From Rotaria socialis (taxonomy: Eukaryota; Rotifera; Eurotatoria; Philodinida; Philodinidae), in NCBI GenBank assembly GCA_905331475.1, contig CAJNYU010001940.1:1-64000 (forward strand): a stretch of 64,000 nucleotides of DNA, read 5' to 3'. Numbering within the stretch: the stretch's first letter is position 1; each line of letters begins with the position of its first letter. The notes beneath the pieces are model-generated. The model was not told the origin of the DNA. It worked only from the letters and a program-made list of their open reading frames with translations, and did not search any database. The translations under genes and the position numbers were made by a program. Below, one piece after another: positions 30,934-43,848 of this stretch.

Positions 30934-32075
30934 CTATATAAAACTCATCTTTGGGCAACTGTTGCTAAACCTGCTGTCATTGATTGAGTAGTAATTTGAT
31001 GAGGAGCAATAAGTGTTTGATGTATATGTTGCTGAAAATGCTGCACTAAGATGTTGAAGAACGTTTGTTGCTTCAAAATGAGCAACATGAAATCCACTCA
31101 TTGAACTTGGTAGTACATGTGGAGGTTCGAGTGAAGGATGACAAGATAGAAGACCAACTGGAAATGATGGGCAGCCAAAATATTGATACTTACCACTACC
31201 TAAAGCAGGTGAAAATGTAACTAATAAAGTTGAAGGATCATCAATTGCATGATGTGCACCAGGATAAGGCACATGCATTGGCGTTTGAATAACAACCACG
31301 AAAATAAAACTATAATTGATATTTCAATGTTTATTCTGGTGAAATTACTATTGAGCTGAATAAAGATTAGTGAATAAAGCTATTCGGATCTGTTGAGAAT
31401 GTACAACACCATGATGTACATGTTGTTGATAAGATAGAACATAAGGAACAACTGGATAATAATGCGATAAAACAAACATATTATTAGCCACCATTGTAGT
31501 CATTGTCGTCGGTGAAGATGAAAGAACTGCACTTACTGATGTTTCTTGAGAAGGTGCCATTTGACGATCAGATTTTTCTTCATAATACACAACTTTTTAA
31601 AAATCAAACTTTGAAAAAATATATAAATCAAAATTTACTTTCAGAAGCATTTGTATCAGTTTTTATATTCAATATTTGTTCAACAGAATTATTATTTGAT
31701 GCTGATAAGTCAGAATTAATATCGTGTTTTGATGTTATCCTCTCACTGGAATGATTAGTTCTTTTCATACGCTCTCGGCGAAATTTCCTTGAATGATAGA
31801 TGCGCGTCATACCGGGAGAATTACTTGGCAGGTTTAGCCGATTCTGTTGACGGTGAAGTTATCATAGAAAAAGCCAATCTGAACGTTCTCAGGACGACTT
31901 GGACCCACGGTGAATTTCCTATTAAAGGTCTACGACGTTCTAAGAGATTCATCGACTGTACTTCGATCCTAGAGAAAGCTGTATCGTGACTGGCAGCAGC
32001 CTCCTGCTCGTCCTCTATCCTCTGTTGCGACACATAGAAGAGCTACAGCTCCTGCAAGAGCACCCTGAAACATTT
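30934..32075 (-). CDS. Unrecognised multi-exon gene, tentative model
   Basis: Minus-strand frames with plausible splice borders: a GC-richer exon at about 32035-31825 (contains LERRRPLIGNSPWVQVVLR), then KFRRERMKRTNHSSER and a Ser/Asn-rich segment (about 31795-31630), an exon with PSQETSVSAVL and YQQHVHHGVVHSQQ (about 31590-31380), and one or two terminal exons down to about 30930 rich in His, Ser and Pro. The basic cluster and the Gln/His-rich C-terminal segments would fit a nuclear regulator, but no DNA-binding domain is recognisable and I do not name it. The plus strand also has an open frame across 31789-31989, so even the strand is not fully certain. The exact 5' end and terminal splice sites are not settled. 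Confidence 0.35.
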
Positions 32076-32089
32076 TTGTTTATGGGTCC

Positions 32090-32921
32090 ACGCTCATAAA
32101 TATTCTAGTAATTTGACGTAATCGCCCGAATGGGCAATCATATAGTGTGCAAAATTTTACTATTCTAGCCGTATAGGCATTCCGCGAACAAAGTAGCAAA
32201 ATCATTATAATTACTAGGGCATTCATCGCAGACAGTGATTCCTGCAAAAATCATAGTATTCCATTTGTTTTGATTCGAATAGATTTCCATCAATAACGAT
32301 AGACGAATATATTGCTTTAAATAAAATTCTCGGAATTTTGCTCTTTAACTCAGAAAGCCACATCACAAATTACGCTAGTATTTTCTATTGGTTACATTGT
32401 TCGACAGGCAGCGAACGTACCGCAACTAATCGTTGTCAACCACTTGCAATTTATTATATTCAAAAACCTTTGCATGTAAATTATTCATAAATGATGAGTA
32501 TATATTTGCAATCGAAGTTAAGGATATATACCAATGGGTGAAGAACCGAATCGATACGGATTGAGTCATATCTATGGGAAGGTGTGAGGAAGGAAAGAAA
32601 GAAATTTGTTATGCAAGAATATTTCATTCACGAAAATTTACTGTTCTATGAATATTTCTCATATTACTTCGTCGTCTATCAACATTCATTCGATAAACAC
32701 AACAGTAAATTTATCGGAACCGTCAAATTAAACCATCACTGCCATCTATTGGAAGTCTAAGTGACCATTGGCTTAGTTTCTGTCTTGTCATAAATCATTC
32801 TTCCTTTCGTTCGTTCGTTCGTCTACTCTAGTTCTTGTCAATTGAATGAATGAGATCAAAAAAGAATCATTAATTTCTTCTATGTAGAAAAGGGTTCTTT
32901 TTACTATCACTTATTTCAGAT
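32090..32921. other. Upstream region of Scm
   Basis: Non-coding. Contains a short TTCG microsatellite (about 32806-32824) and AT-rich sequence. The promoter and any 5' UTR exon of Scm should lie here, but no core promoter element is distinctive. Confidence 0.4.
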
Positions 32922-35900
32922 ATGATTGCATCTTCGAGATCTGCTCCTATTAAAAAAAACAATAGTTCCATACCAGATGATTCATCACTAGAAGAACGTA
33001 AGTAAAATAGCTGTTCATGATTAATTTATCTTATTGAATACGCTTAGAACATGATTGGAATTCCTATTTAATTGAAACCAACAGTGAAGCAGCATCGGCA
33101 AGTAATTTCAGACAAGTAGACTACTGAAAAATGAAAACTCTTTCACTTAACTATCTGAATAAATCATTTTCTTAAAAGGCTTTGAATCCCCCAGTGAACG
33201 AATTTAGTGTGGGAGAAAAACTTGAATCAATCGATCCAAGAAATCAAGATTCATGGTGTATCGGAACAATTATTGAAAAAGATGGACCTCGATTACGCAT
33301 TCGACTAGATGGAACTGATGATCGAAATGACTTTTGGCGGCTTGTCGATTCAGCAGATATTCGTTGTTACGGAGCAACAACGCAATTGGTATGAAAATTT
33401 TCAAGTAAATCATATCACTTTGTTAATGATTTCTTTCGTTCTTTCGAGGGCGGACAAATTGTACCACCACTTGGTTTTCAACTCAATTCTACACGATGGG
33501 CAAAATATTTTGAAAAACATGTTAAAAATGGTCCATTTGCTCATCAATCATGTTTTAAACCGGTACTGAAAAATTACAGGTTCGAATAAAATAAAATTCA
33601 TTGTCAATTTTAGTTGCCTCCAAAACCTGAAAAAAATCAATTTAAAAGAGGGCAAAAATTAGAAGCTGTGGATCCAAAACATCCTCATATCATATGTCCA
33701 GCAACAATAAGTAATATTATACCTGGTGATTATCGAATTGTGTTATCGCTGGATGGATGGAGTTCATCAAATAATTTTAAAGTTGATTATTTGTCACGTG
33801 ATATTTTTCCTGTGGGTTGGTGTCGATTAGCTGGAATTCGTATTGCAAAAGTTGGTGGAAACCGTATGTATTTGATTCGTTATATAAATTGAACAAGAAC
33901 GATAGAGGAAATTTTGGACTTTTCTTTAGCTTATTCTCGTACGTCAACTAAAATGTTAGGAGCAACTCTCAACAAACAACATGGGCATGTTCAACATCAA
34001 CAATCAGAAAATAGCAAGACAACTATTTTATCATCATCAAACGATTCAACTTATTCTCGAACAACAATGGATGAGAAAAATAATAATCTAACAGCTAAAA
34101 GAAAAATAAATGAAGTATCAGAAATTAAAAAAGTGCATAAATGTTCAACTGATTTAAATCAAACTGATGATAATATAAAAACCAAGCCACCGATTGGTAA
34201 GAATTTTCGGATTGAAAATTTTCTCTGTTCATTTATTTTACACAATTCTTAGTTATGCCTTATGTTTAACGTTTAATTGAAATAGTATGATTATATTTGC
34301 TAAATTTTGAAGTCGATTTTTAAATTAAATACTAATGATTGTCAAAAACACTGTCGTAAATACAATCAGAAGAAGAAAATTTCAAATTCACTTTTTACAT
34401 GCTCTTTTCTAATGTAGAATACATTTTCAATGAACAAAGATAGGACAAAATAATATAAAAAATAAAATAAAAATATGATCATCAATATATGTTGTTTTTG
34501 ACTAATTGTTTTCATTTTGATAGACATTAAAAACGTATAGGAATCTGAAATCTATACAAATCAATAGGCGATTTAGATGATTAAAATCTTTTTTCCTAAC
34601 ACTTATTAAATTCAATCAAATCGATTACTTATTTTTTTTGTTGATAGATAAGTTCGTTGAGATTTTCAAAGATTTACTTTCCTAAATCTTCTACCATTTG
34701 CACAATCATATGTGGAACGTCCTGAAAATTTATCTTTTTTTCAAAATTTTTATTTTGAATATAAAAATGTTCGATAGTCTCATCTTGTGTAACTTTTATT
34801 GTTGATATATTCTAATTTCTCTAATATCGAAGTACTTGCGATCATTTTCAAACATTCTATTCAAGGAACTGTTTGATTGATGCTATAATAAGTGAAGATT
34901 TATACAACGTTTCTAATAATCAATGACGATAGCTATATGATAAAGTGTTGACAATCAACATTGAAAATTTGGCTATTATAGGTCTCATTCATTTTATTTT
35001 ATCCAAATAAATAAGAACTTTAAATTTATCAGACAAATTTCATTGAAAATCATGAATATAAACGAAATATTTCGATAAAAAATTCTCATCGTAACATACG
35101 ATTTAAATAAGAAAATTTGCTATTTTTCTTAGATTTTTTTAAAACAATAACAAGAACCCTGATAATTTATTAAATAAATTTATTTTAGTGACTGTCTATT
35201 TCAATTATGTTGGTGACAATAGCGGAATGTTACTAGATCCACAAAAATTTCGTTCATGTATGTTATCTGTTTTTGGTCCCGATAAATGTCATACTGTGTT
35301 GACATCCATATTTGATGCATGCATTAAGTGTGCATTTCAAGAAACATCATTTACTAAGCGAATACTTGAAATTTTTCCAGCACCTAAAGACGAAGAAAAG
35401 GATTCTTATGTAAAAATTAAATGTACGTATAAAAACGTTATTTTCTTCTTGAATAAAATTCTATCAAAAATTGTACTTTTTTTAAAATAAAGTGAAAAAT
35501 GGTACAATAGTTTATATTCAGCAGCTTGAGACACTAGATGGTTTTTGGGAAGCTATAAGTACTTTGCAAAATATTATTCTATCAGGAAACGATCTTTTTA
35601 TTTCAACTAAACCAATATCAATGAATAATCAAAGTAAAAATCTAAAAAATAACATTCGATGTTAATCATTTTTTCATAGATTTAGGTAATGATTCCTCAT
35701 CATCATCTTTTCTTGACTCATGGACAGTATTTGGTTCGTTTGATTTATTTTTCTTTCGTTTGATGTTATAACATGTCGATATATTTCTAGATAAGTCAAC
35801 AATTAATAATAAAAACAAAAGAAAGAGTACAGAATTAATTACATATCCAGGTATGTATATTGTGGTTAAATATTTTAAATTATTTTATCAACAGCGATCT

Positions 35901-36712
35901 AAAAGGAATATCGATGTAGAAAATGTATATAAATAATGGGTCTTTCTAAAATATTAGCTTAGAGTATGTTACTATTACTAGATTTTTGAAAGATTGAATG
36001 AAAGTATAGTGAAGAAAATGTATCCTAAAATTGATTGAAAAAAACAATCTATCAGCAATTAGTAACATCAGTTAAATCGTATTTCACATTTCAATTACGT
36101 CGAGATTATTCTTATAGCTTTTGATTTGAAAAAATATGTTTTCCATTTTAGAAAAAAAAACATCTATAAACAATGGAAAAGTAGCACGATCTAATCTAAA
36201 TGAACGAACAATTTATAATAAAAGTAATTATTCGAAGAAGATATTGCCAAAATAAATTTTGCTATCATGTTTAGAATCTTCATTGACTACTCAGTCAACA
36301 TCAACAATCAAACAACAACAACAACAACAACAAAACTTGAATTCAAAATCGAATCAGAATAATCGTCAGTATCATTCTTGAGATTGAAAATTTAATATTG
36401 ATGCGAACTTTAATTAGATAAATCTCGTGATTATGAAACATTTACTCCAGGTGAAGTAGCAACGTTTGTTCGAAGTATTGATCCATCATTTGATAGTCTT
36501 GCTTCAAGGTTTCTGCAAGAGGTATTTAATTATGATAGCTAATCTAGATTTTTATTTCTAAATGATTTGTTTAATTCATTTGTTTATAAAAGGAAATCGA
36601 TGGAAAAGCTCTTCTTCTTCTTACAACAGATACATTAATGCGACACATGGGTTTGAAACTTGGTCCATCACTTAAAATTGTTCATCATATTGAACAATTG
36701 AAAAAATCTTGA
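32922..36712 (+). CDS. Scm: Sex comb on midleg-like Polycomb protein (2xMBT, SLED, SAM)
   Basis: Fourteen exons (32922-32997, 33048-33115, 33179-33388, 33449-33562, 33614-33863, 33906-34196, 35189-35422, 35493-35633, 35680-35733, 35791-35850, 36152-36223, 36275-36364, 36418-36521, 36593-36712) keep frame and sum to 627 codons. MBT repeat 1 (about residues 28-155) has DWNSYLIETNS and RLDGTDDRNDFWRLVDS. MBT repeat 2 (to about 240) has KLEAVDPKHPHIICPATI and SRDIFPVGWCRLAG. A SLED/DUF3588 domain (about 337-450) has VTVYFNYVGDNSG and LDPQKFRSCM. A SAM domain ends the protein (YETFTPGEVATFV, LMRHMGLKLGPSLKI). In flies and vertebrates Scm links PRC1 and PRC2 in Polycomb silencing and binds methyl-lysine through MBT. 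The N-terminal FCS zinc fingers of fly Scm are absent. A polyQ run is encoded near 36310. The 1-kb intron 6 is the only long one. Confidence 0.92.
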
Positions 36713-39700
36713 AGGAATCTATTTATTTATTTTTCGAAACTAGTCTGCTCGAAATTTTCTTTTCTATTCTTTTCTTTTCAATGATTCTCGGTGATCTTCT
36801 TCGATTTAAATTCAATTGAGAAACATATTATACTATTTTCATATAATAACAGTGCACTCTCCAGTCCAGTCTCCGCTCTCTCAATTTCGTTACTTATTAT
36901 TTTGCTGAAAATCCCTATTTTGTTTTTGTATGCGTATATATGTATATATGTGGAGTTCAATGGAATATTCGAATGCCAAGCTAATTTTTCTTATAATTCT
37001 TCAACAGTATTTTAAATAGTGTTTTAAAAATTGTGTAATTGATATGTAGTCGAATCATATTTGCCGTTGAAGAATATTTAAGCGACAGATATTTGAATTC
37101 GTTTAATAATACGTATTATTATATTTGCTTTGAGTAATATGACATTTGTTAATCAATGATTATAGTTTCACTCTTTCTTATCTTCATTACACTTTTTGTG
37201 TAAATCATGTGTTAAAAGTCTATGAATAATATATTCGTTTGACTTTCAATTCAGTTTAAAAAAATCACTGGATAAAACAAATCCTTTCTTGATCTTGATT
37301 AACATTATTTCAAGATAAACTTTAAATCGTTCTATTCAAAATTAGTTGATCGAGTGAAATTAGTTATATGAAATATTGACTTTACCACCTTGTAACTTCA
37401 TGTAGTTTTTCGAACATTAACTGTTGCTTTCTATTGTTTGGAAATCCGTTTTTTTTCTATAGTAAAGAAAGTATTGTACAATAATAGAGATTTAAAATTA
37501 TCTCAACTATTGTTCACGACAGTTCTCAATAGAAAACAATAATATATCTTTTTTTCTTTAATGTAATTTATTTTTATTGGTTTATTTAAATATTTTCTCA
37601 CATCTGTTCAGTTGTTAGACAAAAACAGAAACTCTAATAATCTATTTTTAAACAATACCACGTTCTTACTATAGTTTTGATTGCTGAATCTCTCCAGTGA
37701 TATAAAAGTTACTGTAAATTAAACAATTACTTTGTTCAAAAACTTTTGACACATATTTGATGTTTTCAATTTGTACTTGGATTCGTTCGATATATTTTTT
37801 CTCTCGATAAAAACAATCGAACCGTCGTTGTATCGTTTATTTTACGCATCCGCATATGTGTGTGTGTGTGTGTGTGCTTTAACCTTTTCTTTTTATGCAT
37901 TTCTCAATAAATGATGATTTTGTCATAATTTATCATCATTCAATTGTGTAATCCTATTCATGATTTTTCTGTCATTTGTTTTCCTCGTTTTGTTTATAAA
38001 TAGTCTCGAAAATAATCGAATAATAAGATCTTTATATGGAAATGAAAACTTAAAATCGAAGACAAGATTACATCAGATATTGAAATATAATTAAATATAA
38101 GAAAAGGAATGAATATCTTATTATAAAAATGAAATTTATTATCATGTTAATTTATTAGTACGAGAAAACGAGTATATATCAGTGAAACATTCAAGGTCTT
38201 ACTGAATGGCATAAATCTTATCATATTTTGTTTAGATCTCTATTAAGAATAATATCTAAAAACCAGTCTGCATCAATATGAATGGATGCCCAAAATATTT
38301 TCATTAATGATAGATATTGATCTCACATGTTTCTTAATGATCACACGACTCCTACTCTTGAATCACTTAATTATATTTTTTTCATGGCTTTGTTCGAAGC
38401 CTATTTCTAATTCAATTTCAATATTAATTAGTGAAACTAATTTTCTCTCTAGTGATCGGCTAATTTTTACAATAGTGCTTCACGGATTCTCTCAACATGA
38501 ATTTTCTTCAATAGAATATACATAAAAACTTTGTACTAATATTTCAATACGCTTAGATGTTAATCGATACAAATAAAAACGATATTTCCATGGTTAAATT
38601 TATTTATTGATTGAAACTTATTCAAAGGTAGAAAAGATAATTACAGGCAAATATGTCAAGAATGTTTTAAATAATCTATATAATTTATGGTTCTTCACCC
38701 ATCGGAACCTGTAAAAGTTGCCAAAATAATGATTTAAATGATCAAATACTATCATTTGTTTAATTAACTTTTCAACAAACGGAAAATGTTGATGTTAATA
38801 TTATTCATCATTCTTCTCTAATTATAGACTCATGTTATGTTGTAAGATTTTATAAATACTAATTTTATGAGCAGCATAGATTATAGGATAATAGTAACGA
38901 TAAGGAAATAAAATCTATTTTGAATAATATTCATTTGTTTTATAATTCGACCACGATTCAGATTATAATCAATATTTCAATGGATGTACCTTAAATAAAT
39001 TCAATTTTAAGAAAATAACTTAAGATGAATACAGAAGTAATACTTTTTCTTCTTATCAGATATGCAACATGGACGTTTCGTATTTATTTGAATAGTTACC
39101 GATAACAATAATGTTCAATTCTTCATTTTTTGATTTCCCTATCATATATTCGGTAGTCAATCGTATCAATGTTAAATAGATAATATTTAGTTACAGTTCA
39201 ATCAAATTAATTAAAAGTTTCATTTGTATTTGATTAATTTCCGTAAAAAAATCAATAAACTATTGTTCGCATCGACATCAAAATGAATTCAATCAATAGA
39301 TTTTATTTTTAATTAAAATTATCATTAAAACTCAATCTATACGTACGAGAGTAAGTTCAATATCATTAAATCGATCTCAACAGACAAAAACATTATACTC
39401 TCAGTTAACCATCACAGACTTTATTTCTTTATTATCGTTTTACGTCATAAATATGGTTCACATAACTAACAGGAATAGAAACGAGTCTCACAAATATACT
39501 TTTGTTGTTCAACTCTTGTGTGACTTTGTTCATCAACACATTGAGTAAATATACACATATACAAACATAACTACATACTTATTCATTCTCTATTGCATGT
39601 GTACATGTTTCCGGTCAAACAAGTTTCTTATTTTTTCTCTTTTATATAGAACGCCTATTTACTCATTCGTTCGTCCATCCTTTATTCTTCGATGATAAGT

Positions 39701-41506
39701 ACAGGAAGTAATGGTCTTTTTTTTTTCTTTTTTTCTCTTGTCTACTGCAATACTTCAAACATGATTAAAAAATCACTCGACTTCGTCTATCCGCAAGACA
39801 TTCGCAACATGCAGAATTCCGCCCTCTTGTAACTGTCCACTTAGACGACACGTTGTCATGCACGAGATCTACGTAGTCATCCAATATGATTATCGAACTG
39901 ATGAAGCTGTTAGTTATGCTTATATGAATGAACCTTTTCTATTTCTCTTCAAAATAGTAAGTGATTGTTTCTTTTTGTTCTTCGGACATGCATTGCACAT
40001 CCTCTTATCTTCAACATGTATCTGCATGCAGCAGGAAATAAGTTTGATGTTACTCTGACCAGTGGAAAATATTGTCATGAAATTTCTCTTTTTTATGCTT
40101 CATTTATCATTGTGATGTATTATCGATTTTAATCAAAACATGTGTATATTTACAAAATAACAACAAAAAATATGTTGTGGTTTGACATCAAACACTCATT
40201 CACATGCCAAGTGTGTGTGTAACCCTAAAGGTCATTGAATGCATTTATGTATATGAGATCAAAAATGTGTCAGAATCAATAAAACATAGAAAAAAACCCG
40301 CTGAATACGATAGTGAAAACTAACACATATATATATAAATACAGAGAACGAACAAGAAACAAAATAAATGACCATTGGCCACCTATTGAGAAATGACAGT
40401 CTAACAATAATATCATAGTATCTTTGATGTTGATTGATCTAAACATATTTATCTTATATTTTTTTCTTTTCTAAGAAAAGAGTAACATCTTGTTTTTCAG
40501 AAATATCAATACAATTCTACCATTACACCTTATTGTCTAACTCTACGTTGTCATTTACAAAACAAAGTAAAAGTTCATTTAAATACTTTTTTCTTATCTA
40601 AGTGGGGATACACTTCTATGAATATTTTATAAAACGAATCAGTTCTGAATCGATTACTCAAAGTCTATAAACATTAACATCGACATTATTATCATTCATT
40701 TAATTATTTATTTTAACACCAATATATGCGTATATATATATATATATACGGTGATTGCTGAAAGAAGAAGAATACTTTTCCGTCTCTCCTATATAGCTAT
40801 GGTAGCTTTACTGTTAATGATAGCAATCGTTTTTTTTATCTATTTGATACAGAAATAAGCAGTTGAGTAGTTTCATAATTATCATTTATTCTTTTTCTGT
40901 TTATACTGTTGATATAGAATAGAGTTGAATTGATCAATCAATCATCTATCACTAAAAGCAACTAGTAGTTGTGCAGTGAACTATGAACAAGAAAGAACTC
41001 ATTCAGTCGGAAAAGGCGTCGATAATATCTTCTGCTCCATTTATGGAGTAATGAGAGAATAATAAGAGAGGAAAATTTTCAAATACATATATGTATGTGT
41101 ATTAAACGAAGTTGATTTAATGTTCATGTCTGCTGTTCACTTAAATATTATGATTTTGCAGCAGCAACAGCAGTAGCAGTTCAATAGGAGTTCGTTTATG
41201 GTAATGGATGATTAGTGTTATTATAATTGTTCAGACGCGACTCATTTTTCGTCTTTCTTTAGTTCTTCGATTTGATTTCTTTTCTTGTGTTCAGTCAAGA
41301 AATATGAACATGTTCGTATACGCAAATGGTCGATGCTGTCTAGAATGGTAGCTAACTGATTTCACCACGAAAGTTGCCCACACATATGGTTGATCACATT
41401 GTGAATAGATGAAGATCAGCAGTAGTGCTAGACTAAACACACGAATGACTGGCTTGTTCATGTCTAATTGCAGTCATAGAATAGTACTAACTACTCCACC
41501 CGGTAG

Positions 41507-41540
<34 letters not shown>

Positions 41541-43848
41541 GTATATAAAAGAAAGAACTAATATAAGCTTCTATGTATGTTCTTCTTCGTTGAGTACGCC
41601 TACTAATGATCGAGTCTCTTTTCTTTTTTTCTCATTCCGACTGTTGGTTCATTCAAGGCTGAAAAGATCTTTTGTATATGCTTGAATGGAATAAAAAAAA
41701 GAGAGAAAGGAATCCTTTTAGCACTGTTACTCATTGGCAATATATAACGTAATTTTTTCTCTCTATACAACACTCTTTAGTCCGAACGAATCCATCGTGA
41801 TTGAATTAGTGATTGATTTCGTCTGTTACACAATCGAACGAGCAAGTGAAACATCTAAGCATTAACTCAATTTGGATAAAAATCCAAGACAAATTTTTCT
41901 TTTTCTTCTTTGGTTTTATCACTTATGTAAACACTAAAAAAGAAGATCATCGAAACTGCATGATAGGTAGGCGCATATCTATTTGTTTTGTTTTGTTTTT
42001 ATACAGCATATTGACTTATCACACTTCTCCTTGAGACATTGCCTCGTTTGCTTATTCGTCTGTATTTAACCTTGAATCTTTTTGTCATTTGACGATGACT
42101 AGTAGAAAGCATCACTAGTATCATTTCCTATTCCCTAGCTAAAAAAGGAAGCAGATCGCGTGTGACAATGACTAAAAAGAATTATGATGTTTACTATGTA
42201 ACATGAGATATATTAGTAGCTAGAAGCAGAAACTAACCAATTATATTTGAACTTCAGTCTCAAAGATGTATATGATATCTCCTGAGGCTTGTATGTCCAC
42301 ATTTTTATTTAGCGTGCTCACTATCAATAATTATTTTTCAATAGCACACTTGTTTGGCGTATGGATTGCATAATTCTATTTTATTTCTATGTGTAGCAGA
42401 ATGTCGATTAGCAGTTTTTTTCCATTCTATCAGTTAACTTCGCTGATGTGCATATATGTGTGTTCCGATTGAATGACCTGTCGAATGGTTCATTTCGACA
42501 AGTGCATCACGATCTCAAAAGTAAAGCGGACTTCTTTTTTCCCTATATCTTTCAAAGACAGCTGATTGATATTCACACTTCGTGATTTAAAATTTTCAAC
42601 TGATTAGATTGAAATATGAACCAAACTACATTAACATACATGATGACAACAACAATAATGAACAGCGAACGCAAACCCTTTCTCATACTTCGATAATACA
42701 AGGTTTTTTTGTCATGTCATAAAATACAGGTACGTATTTGCAGTTGATTATTACCATGCAATGAAATTCGAGTGGATTTCACGTAAGATTGCCTATCATA
42801 CACTTGAACAAAGAATCCTCTTATATGCCCATCGTTGAGAACGAGAAGCAAGGTACAAATTAATAAATACATAGGCAATTGGTGACAGAGAAAGAAAAAA
42901 AAGATAGAAAATATTATCGAATTTCTTCTCAAATTCTCTTTCTCTCTTTCTCTCTCTTCTCGATGTGACAGAAGAGAGAGAAAGAAGATTTTTCTCTCTT
43001 CTTCTGTTCTGGTACAAAAGAAAGATTCCTCTGTTCGCTCACGGTTTCGACAAGCAGAACAGTACGTGATTATATTAAAAGAATGTGGAGAATATTTGTT
43101 AGATTGCATCATAAACATTGGTAAGATCTGGTCGCTATCAAACGAACTCTAATGATCTGATCTCTTTTTTCAACGTACGTAAGTTGCCTGGAGTGCTGTC
43201 CGTCCGTCAATCTTTACCGCAAAGCATACAATACTCTCATACATATCAGACAACTTAAGCATACTATTTGTTTATACAATCACTAAGCACATACATAGAT
43301 CGTGTGCTATGATGATTGTTTAACTACGGTTCATACATATTTCGATTTTTTTTGCGTAATAAATCGACGTCGCCTAACTCATGTTGTGTTAATCAACATT
43401 CACAGCAGTGATTATTTTGAAGTGTGAACAGATAGCTCTTAACGATGTTCTCTTCTCTATGATGAACGATCTGTACACATATAACAATCCTGTCAAAAGC
43501 GTGTTTGTCTTCATGCACAATATCGACACAACTATATCTTTTTGAAGTGATATCTTAAATAGAGTTGTTCAAGTAATATGAAATAAAAAGAAACAAATAA
43601 AGTGTCTAGACATTTAGTACCAAGTAAGGAAAAACAGTAATTCAAAGATTCATAACTAATCATTTCAAGGTGATCATTATTGATATTATATGATCATATT
43701 GTTTATTTGTCCTTTAATTAGTTGATGTTTCAATCAGTGAACTGTATCAACAGAAACCGATAATAACAATATCTGTGTATTATCATATTGGTTAATTATC
43801 ATATAATTTGTTCATTTTCGAAATGTTGCTTTCTTTTTCAGATATCCG
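36713..43848. other. 7.1-kb gene-poor interval with microsatellites
   Basis: No convincing coding exon on either strand. It holds (TG)n at 37857-37876, (TA)n near 40733-40747, (AC)n/(AT)n at 41507-41540, T-rich runs and many TATATA motifs. The distal part (about 41000-43800) should contain upstream control sequence for the DDR-like gene, but nothing specific is recognisable. A pyrimidine/purine tract near 42935-43000 (CTCTCTTTCTCTC, GAGAGAGAAAG) gives an artefactual Arg/Glu-rich frame. Confidence 0.45.

Noticed and set aside
33318..33336. CTGATGATCGAAAT, hammerhead-like core words
   Set aside because: No stem II between the core words and it lies in a conserved MBT-coding exon.
41813..42034. 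73-residue frame in the long intergenic gap
   Set aside because: Phe/Ile-rich, no motif, no splice partners; chance.
42717..43118. 133-residue minus-strand frame
   Set aside because: Driven by a GAGA/CTCT tract (Arg/Glu repeats), no domain, no exon partners.
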